Below are positions 23,599 to 31,814 of a DNA stretch of 32,911 nt, in pieces (the first letter of the stretch is position 1; the number at the start of each line of letters is the position of its first letter). The position numbers and the translations under genes are program-made. The notes beneath the pieces are model-generated. The model was not told where the DNA came from. It saw only the letters and a list, made by a program, of their open reading frames with translations, and did no database searches. This stretch comes from an uncultured Oscillospiraceae bacterium. Lineage in GTDB: Bacteria; Bacillota; Clostridia; Oscillospirales; Acutalibacteraceae. The stretch spans positions 1 through 32,911 of the forward strand of contig CABUAS010000010.1 in NCBI GenBank assembly GCA_902489595.1. The letters are read 5' to 3'.

Positions 23599-24999
23599 TT
23601 AAAATTCAAAATATTTCATTGCATTGTAATAAGAAATACCCTGCACGATTTCTTTGAGCATTTCATCATCATCGGCATACCAGCCATCCTCAGCCCATCT
23701 GCCGATAAGGCGGCACATAATGCGCCTGAAATAATCGTGTCTGCCGTATGACGTGAACGAACGGGAATCCGTTTCCATGCCGACAAATTTGCCGAGCACA
23801 CCGAGGTTGCCAAGGGATTTAAGTTGGTCGGTCATACCGTCGAGCGTATCAAGGAACCACCACGCAGGGCCGAACTGAAGTTTTGATTCTGCCTCACTGC
23901 TCTGAAAATTGCCGAGCATCGTTGCAAGCACAATATTATCTTTGCTGTTAAGGTTGAACAAAATTGTTTTCGGCAGTCTGCCTTTAACATTCAGAGCATC
24001 AAGAAAACGGCTTAAATTATAAGCGATATTCTCATCACCTACAGAGTCAAAACCTGTATCTGCGCCGAGTTTATGAAACATCTCGGTGTTATTATTGCGC
24101 ATTGCGCCGATATGAATTTCCATTGTCCAGCCGAGACTGTGATATTTTTCGCCGAGTGCAAGAAGAATCGGCGTTTTGTAAATATCAGCCTCATTTGCAA
24201 AAACTTTTTCACCGTTCATTGCCTTTTTAAACACAGCATCTATAGTATTATCATCTGCAATTTTATACGGAATATGTTCAAAAGCCTGATCTGAAACACG
24301 GCAGCCGATTTCATTAAAATAATCCGCCCTTTTGAGGAGCGCCGTAATAACATCTTTGTATGATTCAATCTCAGTGTCCGACGCTTTTTCAAGTGATTTA
24401 ATATATTCGGCAAAACCGTCAATATTAATATTAAGCGCTTTATCGGGACGGAAAGACGGCAGAACTTTGCAGTCAAAATCTTTCACATCTTTTAAAAGTT
24501 TGTGGTATTTCAAATCATCAACAGGGTCATCGGTTGTGCAAACTGCTTTAACATTTGAATTCATAATAAGGTTCTGAGGTCTGAAGTCACCGTTTGCAAT
24601 AGCCTTATTCGCACGCTCATAAATATCATCGGCAGTTTTGGCACAAAGCGGAGTATCTATGCCGAAATATTTCTGAAGTTCAATATGCGCCCAGTGGTAA
24701 AGCGGATTGCCGATTGCATACTGAAGTGTATAGGCGAATTTTTCAAACTTTTCCCTGCCTGATTTATCACCCGTGCAGTATTCTTCGGGCACACCGCAGG
24801 AGCGCATTGCACGCCATTTGTAATGATCGCCTTTAAGCCACAGCTCGGCAATATCGGCAGGCTGTTTATTTTCATAAATTTCCTGCGGACTGAGATGGCA
24901 GTGATAATCGCAGATCGGCAGATTTTCACAGTAATCGTGAAAAAGATGCCGTGCAGTTTCAGTATCAAGCAGAAAATCTTTATCCATAAAAGGTTTCAC
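23599..24999 (-). CDS. uxaC: Glucuronate isomerase UxaC
   Basis: Converts D-glucuronate to D-fructuronate (and galacturonate to tagaturonate). It belongs to the amidohydrolase-like superfamily. It opens with the family-typical MKPFMDKDFLL, then CDYHCHLSPQEI with metal-site His33 and His35; conserved stretches include WAHIELQKYFGI, HIGAMRNNN and TDSRSFTSYGRHDYFRRI. The 466-residue length matches the family. The start is a GTG at 24999 with GGGAGG six bases upstream. It is the first gene of uxaC-kdgK-eda, with a good promoter at 25035-25063. Confidence 0.97.
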   Translation of the reverse strand: MKPFMDKDFLLDTETARHLFHDYCENLPICDYHCHLSPQEIYENKQPADIAELWLKGDHYKWRAMRSCGVPEEYCTGDKSGREKFEKFAYTLQYAIGNPLYHWAHIELQKYFGIDTPLCAKTADDIYERANKAIANGDFRPQNLIMNSNVKAVCTTDDPVDDLKYHKLLKDVKDFDCKVLPSFRPDKALNINIDGFAEYIKSLEKASDTEIESYKDVITALLKRADYFNEIGCRVSDQAFEHIPYKIADDNTIDAVFKKAMNGEKVFANEADIYKTPILLALGEKYHSLGWTMEIHIGAMRNNNTEMFHKLGADTGFDSVGDENIAYNLSRFLDALNVKGRLPKTILFNLNSKDNIVLATMLGNFQSSEAESKLQFGPAWWFLDTLDGMTDQLKSLGNLGVLGKFVGMETDSRSFTSYGRHDYFRRIMCRLIGRWAEDGWYADDDEMLKEIVQGISYYNAMKYFEF

Positions 25000-25034
25000 A
25001 GAATACCTCCCAAATCTAAGTTTTGTTCGGAATT

Positions 25035-25063
25035 ATTATATACCTATAATATTCTCATTTCAA
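25035..25063 (-). promoter_or_regulatory. Sigma-A promoter for uxaC-kdgK-eda
   Basis: On the minus strand TTGAAA (25058-25063), 17-base spacer, TATAAT (25035-25040), about 36 bases before the GTG. I see no convincing repressor palindrome beside it. Confidence 0.75.
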
Positions 25064-25080
25064 CTTTATTTTAATTATTA

Positions 25081-25109
25081 TTGAACAATTTTTTTATATT
25101 TGATATACT
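25081..25109 (+). promoter_or_regulatory. Sigma-A promoter for the LOG-family gene
   Basis: TTGAAC (25081-25086), 17-base spacer, TATACT (25104-25109), with TG one base before the -10 (extended -10). It is divergent from the uxaC promoter, whose -35 lies 18 bases away. Confidence 0.7.
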
Positions 25110-25180
25110 GATAATATATTGCATTTTACAATGTTTATTAAAATGTAAAACAGTGAATATGAAAGGCAGTGATTATTATT

Positions 25181-25777
25181 ATGAATATTTGTGTATTCGG
25201 TGCATCAAGCGATATTATTGAAGAAAAATATATTAAATCAGCCTACGATTTAGGCGCAAAAATGGCTGAAAACGGTATCGGTTTGGTATTCGGGGGAGGC
25301 AGTTCCGGCGTAATGGGTGCATCTGCACGCGGCGTTTATGACAAGGGTGGCTATATTTTAGGCGTTGCACCGCATTTCATGAAAGAATATAATGTACTCT
25401 ACGACAAGTGCACGGAATTTATGCACACCGAAACTATGGCAGAACGCAAAACTTATATGGAAGACCATGCCGACGCTTTTATTATTGCCCCCGGCGGCAT
25501 CGGCACATTTGAAGAATTTTTTGAAGTTTACACCTTAAAACAACTCGGCAGGCACAAAAAAGCGATTGTAATTTTCAACGCACACGGTTTTTATGACGAT
25601 ATGATTCATATGCTGAATAAAACGGTTGAAGAAAACTTTCTCAAAAAAGAATCGCTTGATTTGATTGAAGTTTTTGACGAAATTGACCCGATGATTGATT
25701 ATATCAAAAATTATACAGGAACGACTGCCAATACAAGCGAACTGAGATACGCTTTTTTAAACGGCGATAAAAAATAA
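25181..25777 (+). CDS. LOG family protein (nucleoside 5'-monophosphate phosphoribohydrolase)
   Basis: Likely releases a free base from a nucleoside monophosphate, as in plant LOG cytokinin activation and bacterial YvdD; the bacterial substrate is uncertain. Start chosen at the ATG at 25181 (MNICVFGASS); an in-frame GTG at 25169 has its putative ribosome binding site too close. The protein has 198 residues with a Rossmann-like fold. Motifs: FGGGSSGVMG at 37-46, MAERK at 86-90 and the family signature PGGIGTFEE at 104-112. It stands alone, with its own promoter and a strong terminator. Confidence 0.9.
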   Translation: MNICVFGASSDIIEEKYIKSAYDLGAKMAENGIGLVFGGGSSGVMGASARGVYDKGGYILGVAPHFMKEYNVLYDKCTEFMHTETMAERKTYMEDHADAFIIAPGGIGTFEEFFEVYTLKQLGRHKKAIVIFNAHGFYDDMIHMLNKTVEENFLKKESLDLIEVFDEIDPMIDYIKNYTGTTANTSELRYAFLNGDKK

Positions 25778-25782
25778 AAAAT

Positions 25783-25825
25783 AAGAGCACGGAAATATCA
25801 AATTTCCGTGCTCTTGATTTTTTTG
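25783..25825. terminator. Bidirectional terminator between LOG gene and DUF2207 gene
   Basis: Perfect 14-bp stem (AAGAGCACGGAAAT at 25783-25796, complement at 25802-25815), loop of five, followed by GATTTTTTTT on the plus strand and by an equivalent T-rich run on the minus strand. Confidence 0.9.
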
Positions 25826-25831
25826 CAGAAC

Positions 25832-25858
25832 GGGTCGATGAGGGCATCGACCCCTACA
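25832..25858 (+). repeat. CCCTAC palindrome family, copy G
   Basis: Arms GGGTCGATG (25832-25840) and CATCGACCC (25845-25853), loop AGGG, tail CTACA. It lies between the shared terminator and the DUF2207 stop codon. Confidence 0.8.
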
Positions 25859-25864
25859 GAATTT

Positions 25865-27583
25865 TTACCAACTGCCTCCGCCGCCACCGCCGGAGCCTCC
25901 GCCGGAAAATCCGCCTCCGCCGCCGCTTGAGGTAAAGCCTCCGCCGCCCGACGATGATGTCTGCGGAACGGATATCATTGCATTTTCACAGCTCATAAGC
26001 ATATTTTCAACAAAACTGAACATTCTTACGCCTGTTAAAGTGCCGCCGTAATACCAGTCGGGATTTTCAACGGCAATATCTTTAAACTGTGCTATCCATT
26101 CATCGGTTACACCGAGAACATAAGCATAAGGCAGAATATCGTAAAAATATTCAGGGTTATCAGCAACAAGTTCTTCTATTCTTTCTTTTTCAGCCGTTTC
26201 AAGAAACAATTTAAATCCCTCAATTTTCTGAAGATTCAAAAAGCCTTCATCAGTTCTTTTTCTTACAAAGAACGACAGAACAAAAGAAACAATCAAAATC
26301 ACCATTCCCAAAGCAAATGCAGCTATTTTATCAAATGTTCCGAAAGTGCCCGTCAGAATAATAAAATCAACTGCAAACGAAATTACAACGGCAATCCAGC
26401 AGACAATACGCCACAAAAGCGAATATTTACTGAAAACTTTGGTTTTCATACTGTAATCATTATAATTTGAAGTAATCGAATTCAGATAAATATAAAAATC
26501 ATTTTCAAGCTGACCTTCGGTTACGGTTTTTCTTCCGCCGCCGAACAGACCTGTAAAGAAAATGTATTTATTTCTGTCACCGCCGTCATAATCTTTAACA
26601 AATTCTATCGAGTATCCGTCAAAGCCGTCATAATAATCGGAATGCTCATAATCATTAATTCTTAAATAGCCTTCGTTTGCAAGTTCAATAAGAAGTCCTA
26701 CTGCGTCATTATTTACAAATGAACCTTTGCGCCAGAATGCAACATCGGCACTGCTCATACCCTCAGGCGGATAAAATTCAACCATTTCGGTAACTTTCCT
26801 GTCTTTGCCGAATTTTGCCCAGATAAGAATAACAAAAAGCAGGCATATAAACGGAACTGCAACCATAAGAGCAAGTTTTGCCGTATGTGCGGTTTCATTG
26901 AAATAGAAATATCCGTCGGGCAGTTCAAGTCTTACCGTAAAAGCCTCATTCGGGGCTAAATCGCTTGTCAGCCTGCCCGAAATTTCATTGCCGTTTACAT
27001 AATATTCTATAGTATCTGTGCCTGCCGTGCCATATGAACCTGACGAAAAACCGAGCAATGCCGGGTCAAATTCCTTAGGCATTGTAATTTTGAATGTAAC
27101 ATTCTGAATATAAGTATCCCAGCCATCGCCGATAATGTTGTAATAAAGCTCATCTGCGCCGTCAAGAATATCCCGTCCGAGATTATAATCGTAAGAAATT
27201 TCATAGTGATGAGGGCCTGTAAGCATTACATCTTCATCGCCGATTTGCATAACAAGGCAGCCGTTTTCAAGCGAGGTTGAATAATCATCACTGCAGCGGA
27301 TACTGCGTATTTTGGCATTTGTCTGCCCCGTAGTGCCGTCTGCTCTTTTAACACTGTTTTTTGTAGGAATATTTCTGTAAATTCCATGTCTCGGCTGATT
27401 GAAATAAGCGTCAATATTTTCGGTTATCTGCAAAATATTATCTTCTGTAACATTAATTTCAACATCGTAACTACTGAAATAATACGCCGTATTTGAATAA
27501 CTGCCTGCGAATGCCGAAAACGGTACTAAGCATGCAGTTAAAACGGCAAGCAGAATGAATGCCGGTTTTTTAATCATTTTCAT
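25865..27583 (-). CDS. DUF2207 membrane protein with glycine-rich tail
   Basis: Function unknown. Signal peptide at 1-26 (basic start, hydrophobic core, AFA end), an extracellular beta-rich DUF2207 domain at about 30-225, a membrane segment at about 235-257, a cytosolic part, and two further membrane segments at about 389-412 and 418-440. The C-terminal 26 residues are almost only Gly and Ser, ending in Trp, a tail common in this family. It starts by overlapping the lemA stop by one base; LemA with DUF2207 is a recurrent pair in Firmicutes, so the two probably act together at the membrane. Confidence 0.9.
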   Translation of the reverse strand: MKMIKKPAFILLAVLTACLVPFSAFAGSYSNTAYYFSSYDVEINVTEDNILQITENIDAYFNQPRHGIYRNIPTKNSVKRADGTTGQTNAKIRSIRCSDDYSTSLENGCLVMQIGDEDVMLTGPHHYEISYDYNLGRDILDGADELYYNIIGDGWDTYIQNVTFKITMPKEFDPALLGFSSGSYGTAGTDTIEYYVNGNEISGRLTSDLAPNEAFTVRLELPDGYFYFNETAHTAKLALMVAVPFICLLFVILIWAKFGKDRKVTEMVEFYPPEGMSSADVAFWRKGSFVNNDAVGLLIELANEGYLRINDYEHSDYYDGFDGYSIEFVKDYDGGDRNKYIFFTGLFGGGRKTVTEGQLENDFYIYLNSITSNYNDYSMKTKVFSKYSLLWRIVCWIAVVISFAVDFIILTGTFGTFDKIAAFALGMVILIVSFVLSFFVRKRTDEGFLNLQKIEGFKLFLETAEKERIEELVADNPEYFYDILPYAYVLGVTDEWIAQFKDIAVENPDWYYGGTLTGVRMFSFVENMLMSCENAMISVPQTSSSGGGGFTSSGGGGGFSGGGSGGGGGGSW

Positions 27584-28137
27584 TAAAATTCCACCTTAAC
27601 AGCCTGCTTTTCGGCATCATTTTCAATAACAAACATAGTTTTTCTTGCAAATTTAAACATAGATGCAACAATGCTTGACGGAAACATTTCAACCTTGTTG
27701 TTATACTTTTTAACAACGGCGTTATAATATTTTCTTGCGTTTGCAATATCCTCTTCGTTCTTCTGAAGTTGATTATTAAGATTGAGGAAGTTTTCATTTG
27801 CCTTTAAATCGGGATACTGCTCGGCAACTGCGTTAATGCTTGCAATGCCCTTGCTGATTTCCTTGTTTGCCTCAATTTTTTCTTCGGCAGATAAATTCCG
27901 ATAACCGTTTCTTAAAGATACAACCTTTTCAAGTGTTTCTGCCTCGTGCTTTGCGTAGCCTTTAACAGACGCAACAATGTTCGGAATCAGATCCCAGCGC
28001 TTTTTAAGATAAACATCCATCGTGGCAAAAGCCTCTTCAACCGTGTTTCGGCTCTTTACGAGCAAATTGTAAGTTTTGCCGATATAAAGTGCAAGAAGCA
28101 CCACAATAACAACGATTGCAATAACTGCATATTTCAT
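27583..28137 (-). CDS. lemA: LemA family protein
   Basis: Membrane-anchored helical protein of uncertain function. Start chosen at the ATG at 28137 (MKYAVIAIVVI): AGGAG lies eight bases upstream of it but only two bases upstream of the in-frame ATG at 28143. The protein has 184 residues: an N-terminal membrane helix (about 2-18), then the helical LemA domain with the typical NLLVKSRNTVEEAFATMDV, KRWDLIPNIV and YNNKVEMFPS segments. It is translationally coupled to the DUF2207 gene. Its leader contains two palindrome-family repeats in the opposite sense. Confidence 0.95.
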   Translation of the reverse strand: MKYAVIAIVVIVVLLALYIGKTYNLLVKSRNTVEEAFATMDVYLKKRWDLIPNIVASVKGYAKHEAETLEKVVSLRNGYRNLSAEEKIEANKEISKGIASINAVAEQYPDLKANENFLNLNNQLQKNEEDIANARKYYNAVVKKYNNKVEMFPSSIVASMFKFARKTMFVIENDAEKQAVKVEF

Positions 28138-28168
28138 AATCATTTCTCCTTTGAATTTATAGGTTTAC

Positions 28169-28195
28169 GGTGCGTCGAGGACGACGCACCCTACG
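28169..28195 (+). repeat. CCCTAC palindrome family, copy H
   Basis: Arms GGTGCGTCG (28169-28177) and CGACGCACC (28182-28190), loop AGGA, tail CTACGG. A partial second tail, CCGCCCTACG, follows at about 28201-28210. Confidence 0.8.
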
Positions 28196-28230
28196 GCAGC
28201 CCGCCCTACGATTGTACATTTAAACTTTGT

Positions 28231-28262
28231 ATGGAGCGATGCCATCATTAACCCACCCCTAC
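28231..28262 (+). repeat. Degenerate palindrome-family copy
   Basis: GGAGCGATG followed by CATC and then CCCACCCCTACA. The tail is conserved but the arms are largely unpaired. Confidence 0.4.
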
Positions 28263-28300
28263 AAATATATATTATCACAATAAAGCATCATATTCAATAT

Positions 28301-28329
28301 AAAAAGGCAGAGCCTTGAATGACTCTGCC
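28301..28329 (-). terminator. Terminator of uxuA-uxuB
   Basis: On the minus strand GGCAGAG (28329-28323), loop of 10, CTCTGCC (28312-28306), then TTTTT. It begins 12 bases after the uxuB stop. Confidence 0.9.
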
Positions 28330-28340
28330 CAAAATATGAA

Positions 28341-29189
28341 TTATACACCCGAATATGCATTAAATCCGCCGTCTACGGGAATATTTACACCTGTGATAAA
28401 GCCGCTGTATGCCTCGTCACAAAGGAAAAGAAGTGTGCCGTCAAGCTCTTCAGGCTCACCGAAACGGTTCATCGGAGTTGCATTTAAAATCTTGCCTGTG
28501 CGCTCGGTCGGTGTGCCGTCTTCATTCCAGAGCAAGGTTTTATTCTGCTTTGTTGAGAAAAAGCCGGGTGCGATTGCATTCACACGGATTCCCATCGGTG
28601 CAAAATGAACTGCCATCCACTCCGTAAAATTCTTGACTGCCGCTTTTGCCGCAGAATAAGCAGGAATTCGGGTAAGAGGGCGGTAAGCATTCATTGAAGT
28701 TACCATAACGATACAGGTATTTTCTTTTTCAACCATATCACGGGCAAAAACCTGAGTGGGAATAAGTGTTCCGAGAAAATTAAGATTGAAAACGAAACTG
28801 ATACCATTCGGGTCAAGGTCAAAAAATGTTTTGATATTCTCGTCTTTTTGAACAAGATCAATTTTTTCAAGCGTATCTTTTGTAGTTGTGCCCTTCGGGT
28901 TATTGCCGCCTGCACCGTTTAAAAGAATATCACAGGTGCCGAGTTTTTCGGAAATAATATCTCTTGCTTTCTGCATAGACTCGAGTTCAAGAACGTTACA
29001 GCCTACTGCTATTGCCGTGCCGCCGTCTGCATTAATTTCATCTGCGCATTTCTGTGCAGCTTCTTCATTCAAATCAAGAACGGCAACCTTGCAGCCCTGC
29101 TTTGCAAGCGTTTTTGCAAAAGCACCGCAAAGCACACCGCCGCCGCCTGTTACAACTGCAACTCTGCCCTTTAAATTTTCGTGTGTCAT
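28341..29189 (-). CDS. uxuB: SDR-type D-mannonate oxidoreductase (fructuronate reductase)
   Basis: Probably reduces D-fructuronate to D-mannonate with NAD(P)H. It is a short-chain dehydrogenase: the cofactor motif TGGGGVLCG is at 14-22, NGAG at 91-94, catalytic Ser165 is in VTSMNAYRP and YSAAK at 178-182 gives Tyr178 and Lys182. The 282-residue length, with an extended loop around 96-130, resembles B. subtilis YjmF, and it is not the long-chain UxuB type of E. coli. The substrate follows from sitting directly after uxuA. AGGAG precedes the ATG. It is separated from uxuA by 56 bases containing one palindromic repeat. Confidence 0.88.
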   Translation of the reverse strand: MTHENLKGRVAVVTGGGGVLCGAFAKTLAKQGCKVAVLDLNEEAAQKCADEINADGGTAIAVGCNVLELESMQKARDIISEKLGTCDILLNGAGGNNPKGTTTKDTLEKIDLVQKDENIKTFFDLDPNGISFVFNLNFLGTLIPTQVFARDMVEKENTCIVMVTSMNAYRPLTRIPAYSAAKAAVKNFTEWMAVHFAPMGIRVNAIAPGFFSTKQNKTLLWNEDGTPTERTGKILNATPMNRFGEPEELDGTLLFLCDEAYSGFITGVNIPVDGGFNAYSGV

Positions 29190-29218
29190 ATTGATTGCTC
29201 CTGTGTTTTAATTTTTTC

Positions 29219-29245
29219 GGGAGGGCACGGAGACCCTCCCCTACT
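29219..29245 (+). repeat. CCCTAC palindrome family, copy J
   Basis: Arms GGGAGGG (29219-29225) and CCCTCCC (29234-29240), 8-base interior identical to copy E, tail CTACT. It lies inside the uxuA-uxuB operon. Confidence 0.8.
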
Positions 29246-30316
29246 TTATTTTGATGATTTTTCTACGGCTTCCCAGAGTCCGTTAAGATAACTTACACCG
29301 AGGGCACGGTCAAACAGACCGTAGCCCGGTCTTGCAACCTCGCCCCATATCATTCTGCCATGGTCGGGACGGATATAACCGTCAAAGCCGACCTCCTGCA
29401 AAGCCTTAACGATTTCGTACATATCAAGCGAGCCTGCATTGCTTTCGTGTGATGTTTCATTAAACCACTTATCATTAATCGAAACATTACGAAGATGCGC
29501 AAAATAAATTCTTTTGCTGATAACAGGGTCTTTGATAATATCAACCATATCATTTTTCGGGCTTGCACCGAGCGAGCCAGTGCAAAGCGTTACACCGTTA
29601 TACTTGCTCGGAACCATTGTAAGAAGTTTTCTGAGCGCATCTTTACCCGTAATAATTCTCGGCAGACCGAAAATGCTCCACGGCGGATCATCGGGATGAA
29701 TTGCCATTTTAACGTCACATTCTTCGCAGACAGGCATAATAGCCTCAAGAAAATACTTTAAATTTGCCCACAAATCATCTGCCGTAACACCCTTGTATTT
29801 TTCAAACAGGTCTTTGATTTCGCCCATTCTTTCACTTTCCCAGCCGGGCATAGCATAGCCGTTTGAGTTATCGTCAATCTCTTTGAACATATCCTCGGGC
29901 GATTTGCCCTCAACCTGCTTACCGTCGTAGCAAAGACAGGTAGAACCGTCGGGCAGAGGCATATAAAGATCTGTTCTTGTCCAGTCAAACACGGGCATAA
30001 AATTGTAACATATACATTTTACGCCGACTTTTGCAAGATTTCTGATTGAAGTTTTATAATTTTCAATATACATATCACGGCTCGGAAGACCGATTTTAAT
30101 ATCCTCGTGAACATTAACGCTTTCAATACATTCCATTGAAAGACCGGCGGCAGTAATTTCATCATACATAGCCTGAACTCTGTCCATAGTCCACGCCTCA
30201 CCGGCAGGCAAGTCATGAAGAGCAGGCACAACACCCGCAACATTCGGAATCTGCTTTATCTGTTCAAGAGATACTGTGTCAAGGTCCTTTCCGAACCAGC
30301 GGAAAGTCATCTGCAT
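29246..30316 (-). CDS. uxuA: Mannonate dehydratase UxuA
   Basis: Dehydrates D-mannonate to 2-keto-3-deoxygluconate, the substrate of KdgK. Start chosen at the ATG at 30316 (MQMTFRWFG), six bases from AGGAGGT; the in-frame ATG at 30322 directly abuts that site. The protein has 356 residues forming a TIM barrel. Visible are TFRWFG and PNVAGVVPALHDLP near the N-terminus, AIHPDDPPW at 205-213, CTGSLGAS at 245-252, FAHLRNV at 272-278 and RPDHGRMIW near the end, all metal- or substrate-site segments of the family. It is the first gene of uxuA-uxuB, with its own promoter. Confidence 0.96.
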   Translation of the reverse strand: MQMTFRWFGKDLDTVSLEQIKQIPNVAGVVPALHDLPAGEAWTMDRVQAMYDEITAAGLSMECIESVNVHEDIKIGLPSRDMYIENYKTSIRNLAKVGVKCICYNFMPVFDWTRTDLYMPLPDGSTCLCYDGKQVEGKSPEDMFKEIDDNSNGYAMPGWESERMGEIKDLFEKYKGVTADDLWANLKYFLEAIMPVCEECDVKMAIHPDDPPWSIFGLPRIITGKDALRKLLTMVPSKYNGVTLCTGSLGASPKNDMVDIIKDPVISKRIYFAHLRNVSINDKWFNETSHESNAGSLDMYEIVKALQEVGFDGYIRPDHGRMIWGEVARPGYGLFDRALGVSYLNGLWEAVEKSSK

Positions 30317-30345
30317 AAGCATACCTCCTATATTTTTTCAAAGCA

Positions 30346-30374
30346 ATTTTAGCACATATAAAATCCACTTTCAA
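30346..30374 (-). promoter_or_regulatory. Sigma-A promoter for uxuA-uxuB
   Basis: On the minus strand TTGAAA (30369-30374), 17-base spacer, TAAAAT (30346-30351). The -35 lies only six bases past the yqfD stop. I see no terminator between yqfD and uxuA. Confidence 0.7.
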
Positions 30375-30379
30375 GAGGT

Positions 30380-31555
30380 TTATTCATCTTCAAATAAAAT
30401 TTCCTGCTCCTTCGCAATATTTTTTACAATGTTGTATGAACCTGTAATAATGCATACGTTTTCCTGCATCTCAACATTAATATTTTCGCTTATAATTTCG
30501 GCGTTTTCCAGTTTTTCCGCTTTCAGTTTTTCAAGTTCACTGTATGCAAGTTTTTCAAGTTCTTCATCACTTAGACTTTTTGAAATCACATTATAGTATG
30601 TGCAGTTTTCAGTTTCAATACCAATCGGCAGGCGAAAATTATTATAAACAATATTCTTTCTTGAAATATTTTCATCATAATCGCCCTGCTGCGTTTTAAA
30701 ATAAAGCGGAATTTTAATTCCGAAAAAGAAAAAAGTTTTATATTCGGCCGATTTATAAAAATCCTTGTCTTTCTGCTCGCGGCTGATATTAAGAGTAAGA
30801 GAAGTGTTTACATTGGCAAGCACCGTGCCGTGGGCGTGGGCAAAATGATTTTTTTCGTCAACTTCACTTTCATTGACGCCCGAAATAAGCAAATCGCCTT
30901 TTGAAACAGCATCGCCTGCTTTAACCTGACTCCAGCCTCCAAGCGCCGTTACATGAGTTATAACGCCGTCTTCCGATGCGACAACATTTGTAATTTTGCT
31001 GTCGTCAGTTATGCTCGGCTTGTTCCGTGTTTCATTAATTTCAACAAGAGCCAGACTGCCGATTTTGTTAATTGAAATCCAGCTGACCTCGTCAAACTCA
31101 GCCATAACGCCGAATTCAAGATTTTCTTTATCAGTATCATTCCACCGAACGCCTGTCTTAAAACCGTTTTGTGCAAGATAATCAACTATTTTTGCATCAG
31201 TCACCCTGTCATTGCCGATGACTGTAACATTCCAAATAAAACCGCCCATAAAAGATATAAGAAACACCGAAGAAGCAATACCTGCAAGAATTCCCCACCG
31301 ATTTTTCAGCGGCAAAAATAAAAACGGCAGTCCCTTTCGCATAATAACTTTTACTTTGCCGCCGTGTTTCAAAGCAATTTTATGAAGAAGAAAATAAGTT
31401 TTGACATCAGCGGCAGCGGTTATGCCGTTTTCGGTTTCGGCAATATCTTTAATATTAAGATTATTTTTAAAACAGTCGTTTATAAATCCTTCGGTAAATC
31501 CATTCTGAAATGTAAATTTTACATATCCTAAAAGCCAGCGGATTATTCTAATCAT
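30380..31555 (-). CDS. yqfD: Sporulation protein YqfD
   Basis: Sporulation protein known from B. subtilis, where it is needed for normal spore development, probably in the mother-cell membrane. Start chosen at the ATG at 31555 (MIRIIRWLLGYVKF), which overlaps the yqfC stop by eight bases and has GGAG ten bases upstream; an in-frame TTG at 31564 is too close to that site. The protein has 391 residues: an N-terminal domain, one strong membrane helix at about 87-109, and an extracytoplasmic C-terminal region with the VVASEDGVITHV and GDAVSKGDLLISG segments typical of the family. It is translationally coupled to yqfC. The phoH-like gene that commonly follows is absent. Confidence 0.93.
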   Translation of the reverse strand: MIRIIRWLLGYVKFTFQNGFTEGFINDCFKNNLNIKDIAETENGITAAADVKTYFLLHKIALKHGGKVKVIMRKGLPFLFLPLKNRWGILAGIASSVFLISFMGGFIWNVTVIGNDRVTDAKIVDYLAQNGFKTGVRWNDTDKENLEFGVMAEFDEVSWISINKIGSLALVEINETRNKPSITDDSKITNVVASEDGVITHVTALGGWSQVKAGDAVSKGDLLISGVNESEVDEKNHFAHAHGTVLANVNTSLTLNISREQKDKDFYKSAEYKTFFFFGIKIPLYFKTQQGDYDENISRKNIVYNNFRLPIGIETENCTYYNVISKSLSDEELEKLAYSELEKLKAEKLENAEIISENINVEMQENVCIITGSYNIVKNIAKEQEILFEDE

Positions 31556-31814
31556 TGCCGACAAACTCCATTGACATTATAAAGCCGTTAATAACCGCGC
31601 CCTCAGGTGAAAAAGAATTTATATGCAGTTCACTGCCGAGAAATTTAACGGCAATTTTGCCGACATTCAGAACTATTTCATCGGCAGAATACTTTATAAT
31701 AGACTTCAAACCGTCAACAACACATTCATCTGTGCCGTAAAACTCAAGCCTTGGCTGACCTGTGTAATATTCAAAAGGAAAATCGCTCGTATTTTTCACG
31801 CTCTTTTTTTTCAT
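31548..31814 (-). CDS. yqfC: Sporulation protein YqfC (YabP family)
   Basis: Small 88-residue protein of the YabP/YqfC family, almost always next to yqfD in spore formers; its exact role is not known. The family core PRLEFYGTDECVVDGLKSII, then VGKIAVKFLGSELHINSF and GFIMSMEF near the end, are recognisable. It starts at the ATG at 31814 with GGTGA five bases upstream, and a sigma-E-like promoter lies at 31850-31879. It overlaps yqfD by eight bases. Confidence 0.93.
   Translation of the reverse strand: MKKKSVKNTSDFPFEYYTGQPRLEFYGTDECVVDGLKSIIKYSADEIVLNVGKIAVKFLGSELHINSFSPEGAVINGFIMSMEFVGND

Noticed and set aside
25865..25950. Gly/Ser-rich C-terminus of the DUF2207 protein as an assembly or frameshift artefact
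   Set aside because: The frame stays open to a normal stop, and such tails are a known feature of DUF2207 proteins.
19310..29245. CRISPR array or transposon ends made from the repeated palindromes
   Set aside because: Spacing is irregular over 10 kb, arms differ between copies, and there is no cas gene or transposase.
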